Below, in pieces: positions 29,061 through 39,200 of a DNA stretch of 64,000 bases. Numbering within the stretch: the first letter of the stretch is position 1; each line of letters opens with the position of its first letter. The DNA is taken from assembly GCA_000378025.1 (NCBI GenBank), contig KB899087.1:1550001-1614000 (forward strand), written 5' to 3'. The translations under genes and the position numbers were made by a program. Source of the stretch: Xanthobacteraceae bacterium 501b (lineage in GTDB: Bacteria > Pseudomonadota > Alphaproteobacteria > Rhizobiales > Xanthobacteraceae). The notes beneath the pieces are model-generated. The model was not told the DNA's origin and did not search any database. It worked only from the letters and a program-made list of their open reading frames with translations.

Positions 29061-30092
29061 TCAGTTGGCGCTGCGCGCCTTCTCGATTTCGGCGTAGAAG
29101 CCGTCAACGAAGGCGTCGCCGATCTGCGGCTTGAACTTCGCCACCACCGGCTTCACCTGGGCCTGGATGCGGGCCAGCTGGTCGGCGGGAACCTCGTCGA
29201 CTTCCACGCCCGCTTCCTTGAACTTGGCGATGACGTCGCGATCACCCTCGTCCAGCAGCTTGCGCTGGAGCAGACCAGCCTCGACCGCCGCCTTGCGGAT
29301 GCCGGCCTGGTCGGCCGGGGTCAGCTTGTCCCAGAACTTCTGCGAGGCCACCAGCGCCACCGGCGTATAGACGTGGTTGGTAAGCGAGATGTACTTCTGC
29401 ACTTCCTGCATCTTGTTGGCGTACATATGCAGGAGCGGATTCTCCTGGCCGTCGATCGCCTTCACCTCAAGCGCCGGGAACACTTCCGAGAACGGCATCG
29501 GGGTGGCGTTGGCGCCGATGGTCTTCCAGGTGTCGAGCGCGACCGGGTTGGCCATCACCCGCAGCTTCAGGCCGGTGATGTCGTCCAGCTTGGTCACCGG
29601 GCGGCGGCTGTTCGACAGGTTGCGGAAGCCCATGCCGGTCCAGGTGAGGCCGACAATGCCCGAGGGCTCGACCTTGGCGAAGATTTCCTTGGAGGAGGCG
29701 CCGTCGAGCACGGCGTACACTTCCTTGGTGTTCTGGAACATGAAGGGCAGATCCCAGACCTGCACTTCCTTCACTCGCGACGACAGCGGCGCCAGCGTGC
29801 CGATATAGAATTCCTGCGTGCCGGACTGCACCGCCTGCAGCTGCTTCTCGTCGCTGCCCAGCAGGGCGCCGTGATAGGTCTGCACCTTCACATTGCCATT
29901 GGTGTAGGTGCCGACCAGCTCGGCGAACTTGTTCATCGCCGCCGCCTGCGGGTGGCTTTCCGGCATGGCGTGGCCGGCCTTGGCCTTGATTTCCGCCATG
30001 GCGGGGCCGGTCGCGAACAGCGCGGCAGCCGCCAGCAGCGCGGCGGTGGCCGCGCGCAGGCTGGGAGTCTTCATCGTGAAAGCGGTCTTCAT
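29061..30092 (-). CDS. TRAP transporter solute-binding protein (DctP)
   Basis: This periplasmic protein captures the substrate and delivers it to DctQM. The 343 residues begin with a signal peptide (MKTAFTMKTPSLRAATAALL, cleavage likely after AMA at about residue 33). The mature part has AGHAMPESHPQAAAMNKFAE and the GMGFRNLSNSRRPV region, which contains the Arg that salt-bridges the carboxylate of the ligand in this family. GGAGAAGCCCC precedes the ATG. Operon context predicts a sugar acid such as gluconate, idonate or a related aldonate. Confidence 0.93.
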   Translation of the reverse strand: MKTAFTMKTPSLRAATAALLAAAALFATGPAMAEIKAKAGHAMPESHPQAAAMNKFAELVGTYTNGNVKVQTYHGALLGSDEKQLQAVQSGTQEFYIGTLAPLSSRVKEVQVWDLPFMFQNTKEVYAVLDGASSKEIFAKVEPSGIVGLTWTGMGFRNLSNSRRPVTKLDDITGLKLRVMANPVALDTWKTIGANATPMPFSEVFPALEVKAIDGQENPLLHMYANKMQEVQKYISLTNHVYTPVALVASQKFWDKLTPADQAGIRKAAVEAGLLQRKLLDEGDRDVIAKFKEAGVEVDEVPADQLARIQAQVKPVVAKFKPQIGDAFVDGFYAEIEKARSAN

Positions 30093-30145
30093 GGGGCTTC
30101 TCCTTGGTCGGTGTTGTTTTCTTGTGGAAGCCGGCGGCGAGCCGG

Positions 30146-30916
30146 CTAGAGAACGGCCAGCATGCCGCCATCGACATAGATGAGCTGGCCGTTGACGTAG
30201 TTGGAGGCGGGCGAGGCGAGGAACACCGCCGCGCCGACCAGTTCATCGGGCTGGCCCCAGCGCTTGGCCGGGGTGCGGCCCTTGACCCAGGCATCGAAGG
30301 CCGGATCGTTCATCAGCGCCTCGTTCATGTCGGTCGCCATGTAGCCGGGACCGATGGCGTTGGCCTGGATGTTGAACTGCGCCCATTCCGCGACCATGGA
30401 ATGGGTCAGCGTCTTGATGCCGCCCTTGGCCGCCGTGTAGGGGGCGACCGTCGCCCGCGCCGCTTGGCTCATCAGCGAGGCGATGTTGATGATCTTGCCG
30501 CCGCGCCCGCGCGCGATCATGCGGCGCGCCGCCTGCTGGCTGACCAGGAAGGCGCTGGTGAGATCGACTTCCAGCACCCGGCGCCAATCGGCCGGGTCGA
30601 GATCCACCATCGGCTTGCGGAACTGGATGCCGGCATTGTTGACGACGACATCCACCTCGATGCCCTCGGCATCGAGCGCGGCGAAGGCCTCGGCCACCGC
30701 CACGTCATTGGTCACGTCGAAGGGCAGCGCATGGGCGTTCAGGCCCTCCCCTTCCAATGTGCGGCAAGCCGCTTCGGTGGTGTCAGCCTTGGTGCCGTTC
30801 AGCACGACACGGGCCCCGGCCTGGGCGAGGCCGCGGGCGATGCCATAGCCGAGGCCGCGGGCCGAGCCGGTGATGAGCGCCGTGCGGCCTTCGAGGGAAA
30901 AGAGCTTCGTGGACAT
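30146..30916 (-). CDS. SDR oxidoreductase, gluconate 5-dehydrogenase-like
   Basis: This 256-residue classical short-chain dehydrogenase would reduce 5-ketogluconate to gluconate. Cofactor loop TGSARGLGYGIA (residues about 16-27), NNAG at about 90, catalytic Ser in NIASLMSQ and the Y-x-x-x-K pair in YTAAKGG are all present. The opening MSTKLFSLEGRTALITGSAR matches IdnO-type enzymes. It lies between the MR-family dehydratase and the binding-protein gene and shares the pathway with idnD and gntK. Confidence 0.88.
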   Translation of the reverse strand: MSTKLFSLEGRTALITGSARGLGYGIARGLAQAGARVVLNGTKADTTEAACRTLEGEGLNAHALPFDVTNDVAVAEAFAALDAEGIEVDVVVNNAGIQFRKPMVDLDPADWRRVLEVDLTSAFLVSQQAARRMIARGRGGKIINIASLMSQAARATVAPYTAAKGGIKTLTHSMVAEWAQFNIQANAIGPGYMATDMNEALMNDPAFDAWVKGRTPAKRWGQPDELVGAAVFLASPASNYVNGQLIYVDGGMLAVL

Positions 30917-30930
30917 GGAGATATCGCTTT

Positions 30931-32130
30931 CTAGAGAGCGCTGCGGCGGGTGCTGACGTCGGGACGCTTGAACACGTCGGGGCGCAGTTCGAGGCCGAGT
31001 CCGGCGCCTTCCATCGGGTAGGCGTAGCCGTTCTCGATGCGCGGCAGGTTGGTCACCAGCTCGGTGTACCAGCCGCGATAAAAGGCGCGGACCGACTCCT
31101 GGATCAGCGTGTTGGGCTGGCTGAACGAGCAGTGGATCGCCGCCGCGAAGGCCACCGGGCCGGTGCAGTCATGCGGGGCGAAGGGCCGGTGATAGGTGTC
31201 GGCCTGCGCGGCGATCTTGCGACCCTCGGTGAGCCCGCCGGTCCAGCACAGGTCGACCATCACCACGCCGACTGCGTCAACATTCAGGAAATCCTGATAG
31301 GCGAAGCGCGAACCCAGCGTCTCGCTGGCGCAGACCCACACATCGGTGGAGCGGGCATATTCGGCCAGCGCCTGCGGCGAGTTCATCCGAATCGGGTCTT
31401 CGTACCAGGTCGGCGCATAGTCTTCGAGCGCGCGGGCGATCTTCTTGGCGGTCGGCAGGTTCCACAGCGAGTGGAACTCGACCATGATCTCCATCTTGTC
31501 GCCGACCGCCTTGCGGATCTTCTCGAAGGGCTGGATCGCCGTCTTCATCTGCTCGGCGGTGATGTAGTTGCCGCCGGTCTCGATCGCGGCGGGATCGAAC
31601 GGCCAGATCTTCATGGCGGTGATGCCTTCGTCGAGCAGGCTCTCCGCCACCTCGTCGGCACGGTTCATGAAGCCGTCGAGATCCTCATAGGGCCCTTCGG
31701 CCTCGCCGAGGCCCCAGGTGGACACCGGCTTGATGCTCATCGAGCGGACATATTTGTAGCCGGCGCAGGTGTTGTAGAGCCGCAGCTTGTCATGGGCGAG
31801 GCCGCCCAGCATCTGGTGGACCGGCTGGTTGCAGACCTTGCCGAAAATGTCCCACAGCGCGAAGTCGATGGCCGAGGCGGCGCGGTATTCGACACCGGTG
31901 GAAGCCTGCGCCAGCGGCAGGTTCACCATCTCGCGGTTGAGCGCCTCGATGCGCAGCGGGTCGCGGCCGAGCAGCCGGCCGGCCAGCGTGTCATGAATGT
32001 GCGCCTCGACCGCGCCGGCGCCATAGAATGTCTCGCCGAGGCCGATCACGCCCTCGTCGGTATGGACGTGCACCCAGAGCAGATTGGCGAACTCGGCGAC
32101 GCGGATGGTCTCGATGGCTGTGATTTTCAT
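30931..32130 (-). CDS. Mandelate racemase/enolase-superfamily dehydratase
   Basis: Enolase-superfamily enzymes abstract a proton next to a carboxylate, here probably dehydrating a sugar acid. The 399-residue protein starts at 32130 (MKITAIETIRVAEF). It shows metal ligands in MVEFHSLWNLP, WYEDPIR and CASETLGSR and a candidate catalytic His in FAPHDCTGPVAF. The first-barrel-strand segment reads MKIWPFD, lacking the K-x-K of mandelate racemase, as in the ManD/gluconate-type groups. The substrate cannot be fixed; operon partners point to an aldonate. A long upstream in-frame extension is rejected as non-coding. Confidence 0.87.
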   Translation of the reverse strand: MKITAIETIRVAEFANLLWVHVHTDEGVIGLGETFYGAGAVEAHIHDTLAGRLLGRDPLRIEALNREMVNLPLAQASTGVEYRAASAIDFALWDIFGKVCNQPVHQMLGGLAHDKLRLYNTCAGYKYVRSMSIKPVSTWGLGEAEGPYEDLDGFMNRADEVAESLLDEGITAMKIWPFDPAAIETGGNYITAEQMKTAIQPFEKIRKAVGDKMEIMVEFHSLWNLPTAKKIARALEDYAPTWYEDPIRMNSPQALAEYARSTDVWVCASETLGSRFAYQDFLNVDAVGVVMVDLCWTGGLTEGRKIAAQADTYHRPFAPHDCTGPVAFAAAIHCSFSQPNTLIQESVRAFYRGWYTELVTNLPRIENGYAYPMEGAGLGLELRPDVFKRPDVSTRRSAL

Positions 32131-32293
32131 GAGATCTTGCAAGCGGCTTTGAGGACATGACGGAGCATTGCCCGTCCGCGAGGACGAAGCTGGTCGAAGG
32201 TTCGATGATGGTGCGGGCGGCCCACCCGGCACGCTCGCGCGGCACGCTTACGTGGCGGGCAGCAGGGCGCGGGCGGTCAGCTGTGCGGCGGGC

Positions 32294-33115
32294 CTAGGTC
32301 AGGGCAATCCGGTCATGGCGTTCCTCCAGCATTTCCTCATTGTTCTTCTGGTCGAGCTCTCTGTCGGCTCGTTGTTGAATCTGCGCCACGCTGGCCGTCT
32401 GGGCCGGGGTGCGAAAGGCTTCGGGGTCGGCGCGCAGCAGCTTGCGCATGTCGCGCTCGGCATCGTCCAGCAGCTCGATGATGGCGTCGCCCGCCTCGGA
32501 GGGCCGGCGCTGCTCGATCGCCTCGCACACGCGGCGGTGCATGGGCAGCGAATGCGCCCGCCCGCCGGGGACGGCGGCGACCCGCTCGAAACAGATGCGC
32601 AGCACCGTCGACATCACGCTCTGCAGCTGGGTGACGAAGGGATTGGCGCAGGCGCGGATGATGGTGCTGTGGAATTCGAGGTCGGCGGCGACATAGTCGC
32701 CCTGCCCGTCCACGGCGGCCGCCATCGCCTCATAGGCCGCCCGAAGCGTCTTGAGCTCCTCCGCGCTGGCCCGCTCGGCGGCGAGGCGGGCGGCGGCCGG
32801 CTCGATAATGCGGCGCAGCTCCATGATGTCGGAACCGAGCGCGAGATCGACGCCATTGGCATCGGCGCGCCAGATCATCACTTCCTGATCCAGCAGGCTC
32901 CACCGGCTCTGCTCCAGCACCACCGTGCCGGTGCGACGGCGCGCCTCCAGCATGCCCTTCGACACCAGCCCCTTGATCGCCTCGCGCAGCACGATGCGGC
33001 TGACGCCGAGCTGCGCGCACAGCACCGGCTCGGCCGGAATCACCTGTCCCGGCCGATAGCGGCCGGCGCAGATGTCCTTACCCAGACGGTCAAGGGTGTC
33101 ATGGTAGAGCGTCAT
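32294..33115 (-). CDS. FadR-subfamily GntR regulator of the sugar-acid operon
   Basis: The 273-residue protein has a GntR winged helix (RYRPGQVIPAEPVLCAQLGV then SRIVLREAIKGLVSKGMLEA) and an all-helical FCD ligand domain. The FCD metal-binding pattern is visible in DLEFHSTIIRACANP and the distal MHRR. It is the first gene of the minus-strand operon. The ATG at 33115 sits at the predicted transcription start, so the mRNA would be leaderless. ATGs at 33124 and 33127 lie inside the -10 element and are unlikely. The inducer is probably the sugar acid or an intermediate. Confidence 0.88.
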   Translation of the reverse strand: MTLYHDTLDRLGKDICAGRYRPGQVIPAEPVLCAQLGVSRIVLREAIKGLVSKGMLEARRRTGTVVLEQSRWSLLDQEVMIWRADANGVDLALGSDIMELRRIIEPAAARLAAERASAEELKTLRAAYEAMAAAVDGQGDYVAADLEFHSTIIRACANPFVTQLQSVMSTVLRICFERVAAVPGGRAHSLPMHRRVCEAIEQRRPSEAGDAIIELLDDAERDMRKLLRADPEAFRTPAQTASVAQIQQRADRELDQKNNEEMLEERHDRIALT

Positions 33116-33116
33116 A

Positions 33117-33142
33117 CCAATCATCATACGTATGATGATTGG
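33117..33142. promoter_or_regulatory. 26-bp perfect palindrome at the FadR-type promoter
   Basis: The half-site CCAATCATCATAC (33117-33129) is repeated exactly in inverse at 33130-33142. On the minus strand TTGACG (33145-33150) and TATGAT (33123-33128) make a promoter with a 16-base spacer. The palindrome covers the -10 and most of the spacer. Binding by the FadR-type protein would block its own promoter and hence the whole operon. Confidence 0.85.
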
Positions 33143-33249
33143 ATCGTCAATGGTCGCCGCTGCCCCGGCCGATCGATATTCAGGCTTTCCCGAGATCGAG
33201 ACGGCGCGTGCCTATGCCAAGGGGCGAGAGGGCCGCGGCCCCCTGCGGT

Positions 33250-36200
33250 TCACCACCGGAACCGCAGGCTGCCACTGGCGCCGAGGACGGAATAGCCGTC
33301 CGCGATCTGCGCGTCGAAACTGGCGGAAAGAATCATCGTGCCGGCAAGCGTCACCTGCAGCCCCGCACGCAGGTCCAGTGCGTCCTCAACAATGGGGATG
33401 GGCGATCCCACCAAGGTAAAGCCCGGCGCTTCCGCGAAGCTGCGCGACACATCCCGCTCCGGGCTGAAATCGTGCATCCACGCCGCGCGCAGGAAGGGCG
33501 CATAGGTCGTGCCGTCCTGGCCCTGCCAGAGGCCGTCGAACTGCACGCCGACATAGGTCGGCAAAGCGGTGATCGTGCCGGAATGATAGGTCAGCCCCTC
33601 CCCCAAATAGCCGAAGCTCTCCGTGTCCGAGCCGAGCCAGAGCTGCATCGGCTGGAACGCGGCGAAGGGCGTCAGCGTCGCGTTGGTATCGCCAAGCGCG
33701 AAGCCATAGCCGATCTCGATCCGGCCGCCGAGCAGCGTGCCGTCGCGTTCCCCGCTGGTCGCGAGATCGAGGCCGAGGCCATAGAGGTTGCGGTCAAAAT
33801 CGGCCCGGCCATAACCGAGCGTGGCGATCGCCGAGAGATAGGCCGCCGCGTCCTGATAGACGCCATAGGCGCTCAACCCGCCATAATTGGTCGAGGTGCC
33901 GGCGCCATATTCGCTCGCCGACAGGTCGGTGGTGGAAAAATGGCCCGCCACACCCACCAGCATCGGCAGGTCAGGCAGTTCCCCGTCGGCACCCATGGTC
34001 AGCCCGAGAAGGTTGCCGGAGATGCCGCCGCCCGTGGTCGAGCTGCCCATCGCCGCGCCCCAGAAATAGCTCGCCGCCGCGCCGTCAGGGCCGGCCGGCG
34101 CATTGCCGGTGGCCGCCGCGCCCGGTCGACGCTGGCGCAGGCGCCACTGGTCCATCTGGTCCGTCACGCTGGCGATCGCCGCCGAGCTGGCGTTGATCAT
34201 GCTCTGAGGGACAAGGGAGGCCGCCCCGCCGCCGATCGTCTCGTAGGCGGTCTCAAGCGAGGCAATCGTCGGCATATCAAGCAAGGCGGGGACGATGGTC
34301 TGGAACAGGGCGGAGGAGCCTCCAGTCTGAATGAACCCGACGACATTGGCGATATCGCGCGTGCCGGCGGAAAGACCCTCGGGCGTGAAGTCGATGCGGG
34401 TGTCGAGGCTGAGCCCGCCTGACGATCCCGACAGCGAGAAATCGAGGATCGCCGTGTCCCCCACCGCCGTCAGGCTGGACCAGCCCATCTCCCCCGCAAC
34501 GGAAAGGAAGGGCACCGAGAACGACCCGGGCATGGCGAGATCCGGGCGGTAGAGGCTGCCCTGCACGGCGCCGGAAATGTCGGCGCTGCCGCTGATGCCG
34601 AACTGGTCCGCCTCCAGCGAGATCTGGTCGGTTCGCACGATCAGGCGGCCCGTCGCGGTCTGGGTGAGGCTGCCGTCGATCGCCGTTGCGCCAAGGCTGT
34701 TCGCGCCCCGGCGCAGCGTGCCCTCATTGCTCAGCACGCTCTGCGCGCCGCCGAGGTCGAGCGACGACCCCGCATAGATTGTGCCGCTGGACAGGTTGAC
34801 CACGCTGTTGGCGATGCCATCGGCCAGCGACAGGTTGCCGATCAGGCCGCCGCCATTGGTGATGGCGCTATACCCGCCGGTGGTGCGGACCGCCATGCCC
34901 TCCGCGCCATCGACCGTGGCGATCCAGCCATAGCTGTTCACATAGTTCTCGGTGCCGTCGCTGACGATGCCGACGCCGCCAACGCCGCCGATGACGCTCG
35001 CGCCCTGCGCGATGTTAATGAGCGGATCGCCGCTACCCTGCATCAGCACGCCGACCGCGCCGGCGCCGGTCGCGGTCACCGCCGTCTGGCTTGCCAGATT
35101 GACCACCACCTTGCCGGAGGCCGCTGTGCTGCCATTCACCAGTTCCATGCTGGTGCCATTCATCACCAGGCCGCCGCCATTGCTGACGGACTGGGCGATG
35201 ACGCCATAGGCGCCGGCGCCTGTCGTCGAGACGCTGCCATTCACGTTCACCGTCACCGCCCCGCCGGTGCCCGTGCCGCCCGTGGAGGTCCAGCTCGCCG
35301 CCTGACCGTCGGATATCGCCGCCCCGCCGCCGCCGCCGATCGACTGGGCGAGAACGCCAACCGCATTGGTGCCCGACGTGGTGAGCGCTCCGCCGACCGT
35401 CACCTCGACCGCTCCGGCGTCGGAGGCGGTGGAAGGTCCGGCAAAGGTGACATTCGCGCCGGCATTTGCCACGCCGCCGCCGCCGCCAATGCTCTGCGCC
35501 AGAATGCCGATCGCCGCGTTCCCGGTCGTGGCGATCGTGCCGGACGTGGACAGCGTAACCGTGCCGCCCGCCCCGCTACCCGCCCCGCCGAGCGTCGTGG
35601 CGAGGCTGTTGGGGAGGGCCGCGCCGGTGCTGACGCTGGCGACACCGCCGCCGCCGCCGATGGACTGGGCAAGGATGCCGAAGGCCGCGCCGCCTGACGT
35701 CACGAGGCTGGCCGCCGTGACGGAGACGTTGCCGCCGTCATTGCCGGTGCCGCCCGTTCCCGCCAGGGTCAGCGTGCCGGTGACACCGCCGCTGGTCAGG
35801 CTGGACGAACTCGCCGCTCCAAGGCCGCCGCCGCCGCCGACCGACTGGGCGAGAATCGCCACCGCCGCCATGCCCGCGGTGGTGATCGTATCGGCGGTGG
35901 TTACCGTCACCGAGCCGCCGGTCTGGCCGATGCCGGCGCTGCCGCCAAGCGCCATGTCGAAGGAGGCCTCCGTGCCGCCCGAGGCGCCGCCGCTGGAAGC
36001 CCCCGCCGCTCCACCGCCGCCGCCGACCGATTGGGCCAGCAGGCCATAGGCGAGTACACCCGATGTGGTGATGGCCTCATTGGCCGTCGCCGTCACGTCG
36101 CCGCCCGCGCCGCCCGTGCTGCCCGATCCGCCGAGGCCGAATGCCAGCGCATAGGTGCTGTTGCTGGCATTCACTGTGCTCGCCCCGCCCGCGCCGCCGC

Positions 36201-39200
36201 CGCCGCCGACGGATTGCGCGAACAGGCCGGTGGAATGGGCGCCCTGGGTGAGGATCTGCGCGTTCGAGGTGACCTGCACCGTGCCGCCGGCGCCGCCACC
36301 GGCGCCGGACCCGCCAAGACCCATTGCCAGCGCCACGCCGTCACCAGCGGAGGTGGAGGTGGAACTGCTCGATGCCGAACTGCTGCTCGCGCTGCTGCTG
36401 CTGCCGCCGCCCCCGCTCGGCGCCGTCGCCGCGGAAACCAGCGCGCCGCCCGAGCCGCCGCCACCGCCCACCGACTGGGCGAAGATGCCGTAGGAACTGT
36501 CGCCCTGCGTGGTGATCGCGGAGGAAAGGCCGCTCCACGCCACCGCCGCGTTGACGGTGACGGTCACGTCCCCGCCAGCGCCGCCGCCGGCGCCGCTGCC
36601 GCCGAGGCCGAGGGCGATGGAGGCGGTGCCGCCGTCACCGGATGTGCTGGAGGAAGCGCCGCCCGATCCGCCGCCGCCACCCACCGATTGGGCGAAGACG
36701 GCGCTGGAATTGTAGCCATTGGTCGACAGCGTGCCCTGGGTGGTGACGCCGACCGTGCCGCCGGCTCCCGCGCCCGACCCCGCCCCACCGATGGACAGCG
36801 CCACACTGGTTTCGCTGGCCGAGGCATTGGTGGTGCTGGCGCCGCCATTGCCGCCGCCGCCGCCCACCGATTGCGCGAAGATGGCGGCGGAATGGTCCCC
36901 CGCCGCGACCATGGTGTCGGAATCGTAGAGGTCGACGCCGGTGGCGATCACATAGGCATTCGTGACCGAGACATCGCCGCCCGCGCCGCCGGTGCCGCCA
37001 CTGCCGCCCAGGCTCAGGGCGAGCGAGGTGCCGCCATCGCTGCCGGACTGGCTGCCCTGCTGTCCCCCGCTCGTCCCGGCCGAGGCCGAGGTCGCGCTGC
37101 CGCTGGCCGAGCCCGACAGGCTGCCGGTGGAACTGGAGGAGGAGCCGCCGGAGCCGCTGGAGGACGACACGCTGGCACTGGCGACGCTGGAGCCGCCATT
37201 GCCGCCGCCCCCTCCGACCGACTGGGCGAAGATGCCCGCCGAATTGGGTCCGAGCGTGCTGACATAGGCGAGCTGGGACGCGCCGACCGTCACCGTGACC
37301 CCGCCGCCATCGCCGCCATCGCCGCCGGAAGCGCCGAGGCTCATGCTCACCGCCGCCTGGCCGCCGCTGCCGGCCGTGCTGGACGAGGAGCCGCCATTGC
37401 CGCCACCCCCGCCGACCGACTGGGCGAAGATGCCCGCCGCCATCAGGCCGGAGGTCTGGATGTAGCCATAGGAGGAGAGATTGACGCTGCCACCATCGCC
37501 GCCGTCGCCGGCGCCGCCGCCGAGGCTGAACGAGGCGGCGTAGGAATCCCCGTTGGCATTGGTGCTGCTGGCGCCGCCATTGCCGCCGCCGCCGCCGATG
37601 GATTGGGCGAGGATCGCCGTGGCCTGATCGCCAAAGGTGTAGATGGACCCGGTATTGTCGATGCCGACGCTGGCAGCGTCGCCCCCGGCGCCGCCGAAGC
37701 CGCCAATGGTGAGCGCGGCGGCGATACCCGCGCTCGCGCCGTCATTGCTGCTTTCTGGCTGCGCGTCGGAACTGCCCGAGACGGCCGAACTGACATTGGC
37801 GGCGTCTTGCCCCGCCCCGGCGCCCGCCACGGACGTGACGCCGCCCTGAAGCTCTTCCCCGTCGCCGGCATTGGTGGTGGTGGAAGCCGCGCCGCCATTG
37901 CCGCCGCCGCCGCCGATGGATTGGGCGAGGATGCCGTAGGAGAGCGCGCCATAGGTCACCAGCGTGCTGCCATTGTCGACGGTGACGGCGCCGGCATCGC
38001 CGCCGCCATTGCCGAAGCCGCCAATGGCGAGGCCCGCCGCGTAGTCGTTGCTGGAGGCGGTGGCCTGCGTCCAGCCGCCATTGCCGCCGCCGCCGCCGAT
38101 CGACTGGGCGAGAATGGCCGAGGCATGCGTGCCCACCGTGGTAATGCTGCCTGATGTGTCGGTGTTGCTGGACACCGTCACGGTGTTGCCCGCGCCGCCG
38201 CTGCCGCCGCCGCCGCCAATGGCGAGCGCCACCGAGGCGGTGGTGGAGGTCGCAATGGAATCAGCCGAGCCGCCATTGCCGCCGGAACCGCCGATCGATT
38301 GGGCGATGATGCCGGCGGACTGGTCGCTGAAGGCGCCGGAGGAGCCGGTCCGGATCGCGCCGTTCTGCGTGACCGCGACCGTATTGCCATCGCCGCCCGC
38401 CGCGCCGCTGCCGCCGATGGCGACGCTGGCCGCCGCGCCGTCGGTGCTGTCGCTGGTGCCGGAAAGGCTGAACGCGCGGCTCGACCCGCCATTGCCGCCG
38501 GCGCCGCCGATGGATTGGGCGAGAATGCCGGCGGAGAGATAGCCATTGGTGCTGATGTCGGCGGCGGTGACGGTGACGCCGCCACCCGACTGGCCGGAGC
38601 CGCCGCCCCCGCCAGTGGCGCTGGCCCCGCCCACCGAGACGTTCGCGTCGCCCCCGCCGGTGGCGCCGGAACCGGCAATCGCCGAGCCGCCATTGCCCCC
38701 CGAACCGCCGATGGATTGCGCGAGAATGCCGATCGACTGGTCGGCGCCGGTGCTGACCGTGTCGGACGCGGTGACGGCGACATCAAAGGAGCCGCCGCCG
38801 GTGCCGCCGCTGCCACCGACGGTGACGCTGGAGGCGAAAACGACTGAACCCGCCGCCGAGGCGGTGAAGCCGCCATTGCCGCCATTGCCGCCAATGTTCT
38901 GCGCGATGATGCCGGGCGAGAACAGGCCGTTGGTCGAGGTGGTGCCGTTGGCCGTCACCTGGACGGTGCCGTTACCGCTGCCGCCCGCGCCACCGGTGCC
39001 GCCGATGCTGACGGGCGCGCTGGCGCCGGAGCCGAGCGCGCCGGCGATGTCCCAGCCGCCATTGCCGCCATTGCCGCCGATGGACTGCGCGATGATGCCG
39101 GCCGACTGGTTATAGCCATAGGACGTCACATCCTGCGTCTGGATGGTGACATTGGCCGAGGTGCCGCCGGCGCCACCCGCGCCGCCCAGATTGACGCCGG

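Noticed and set aside
28379..29107. Extension of the TRAP large-permease frame upstream
   Set aside because: It runs through the DctQ gene out of frame and lacks membrane or domain features; the ATGA overlap at 28375-28378 fixes the start.
36031..38154. Long plus-strand open frame (707 codons) opposite the autotransporter gene, and several others nearby
   Set aside because: They mirror the GC-rich Gly/Ser repeats of the minus-strand gene and give low-complexity Ala/Arg/Pro products without domains.
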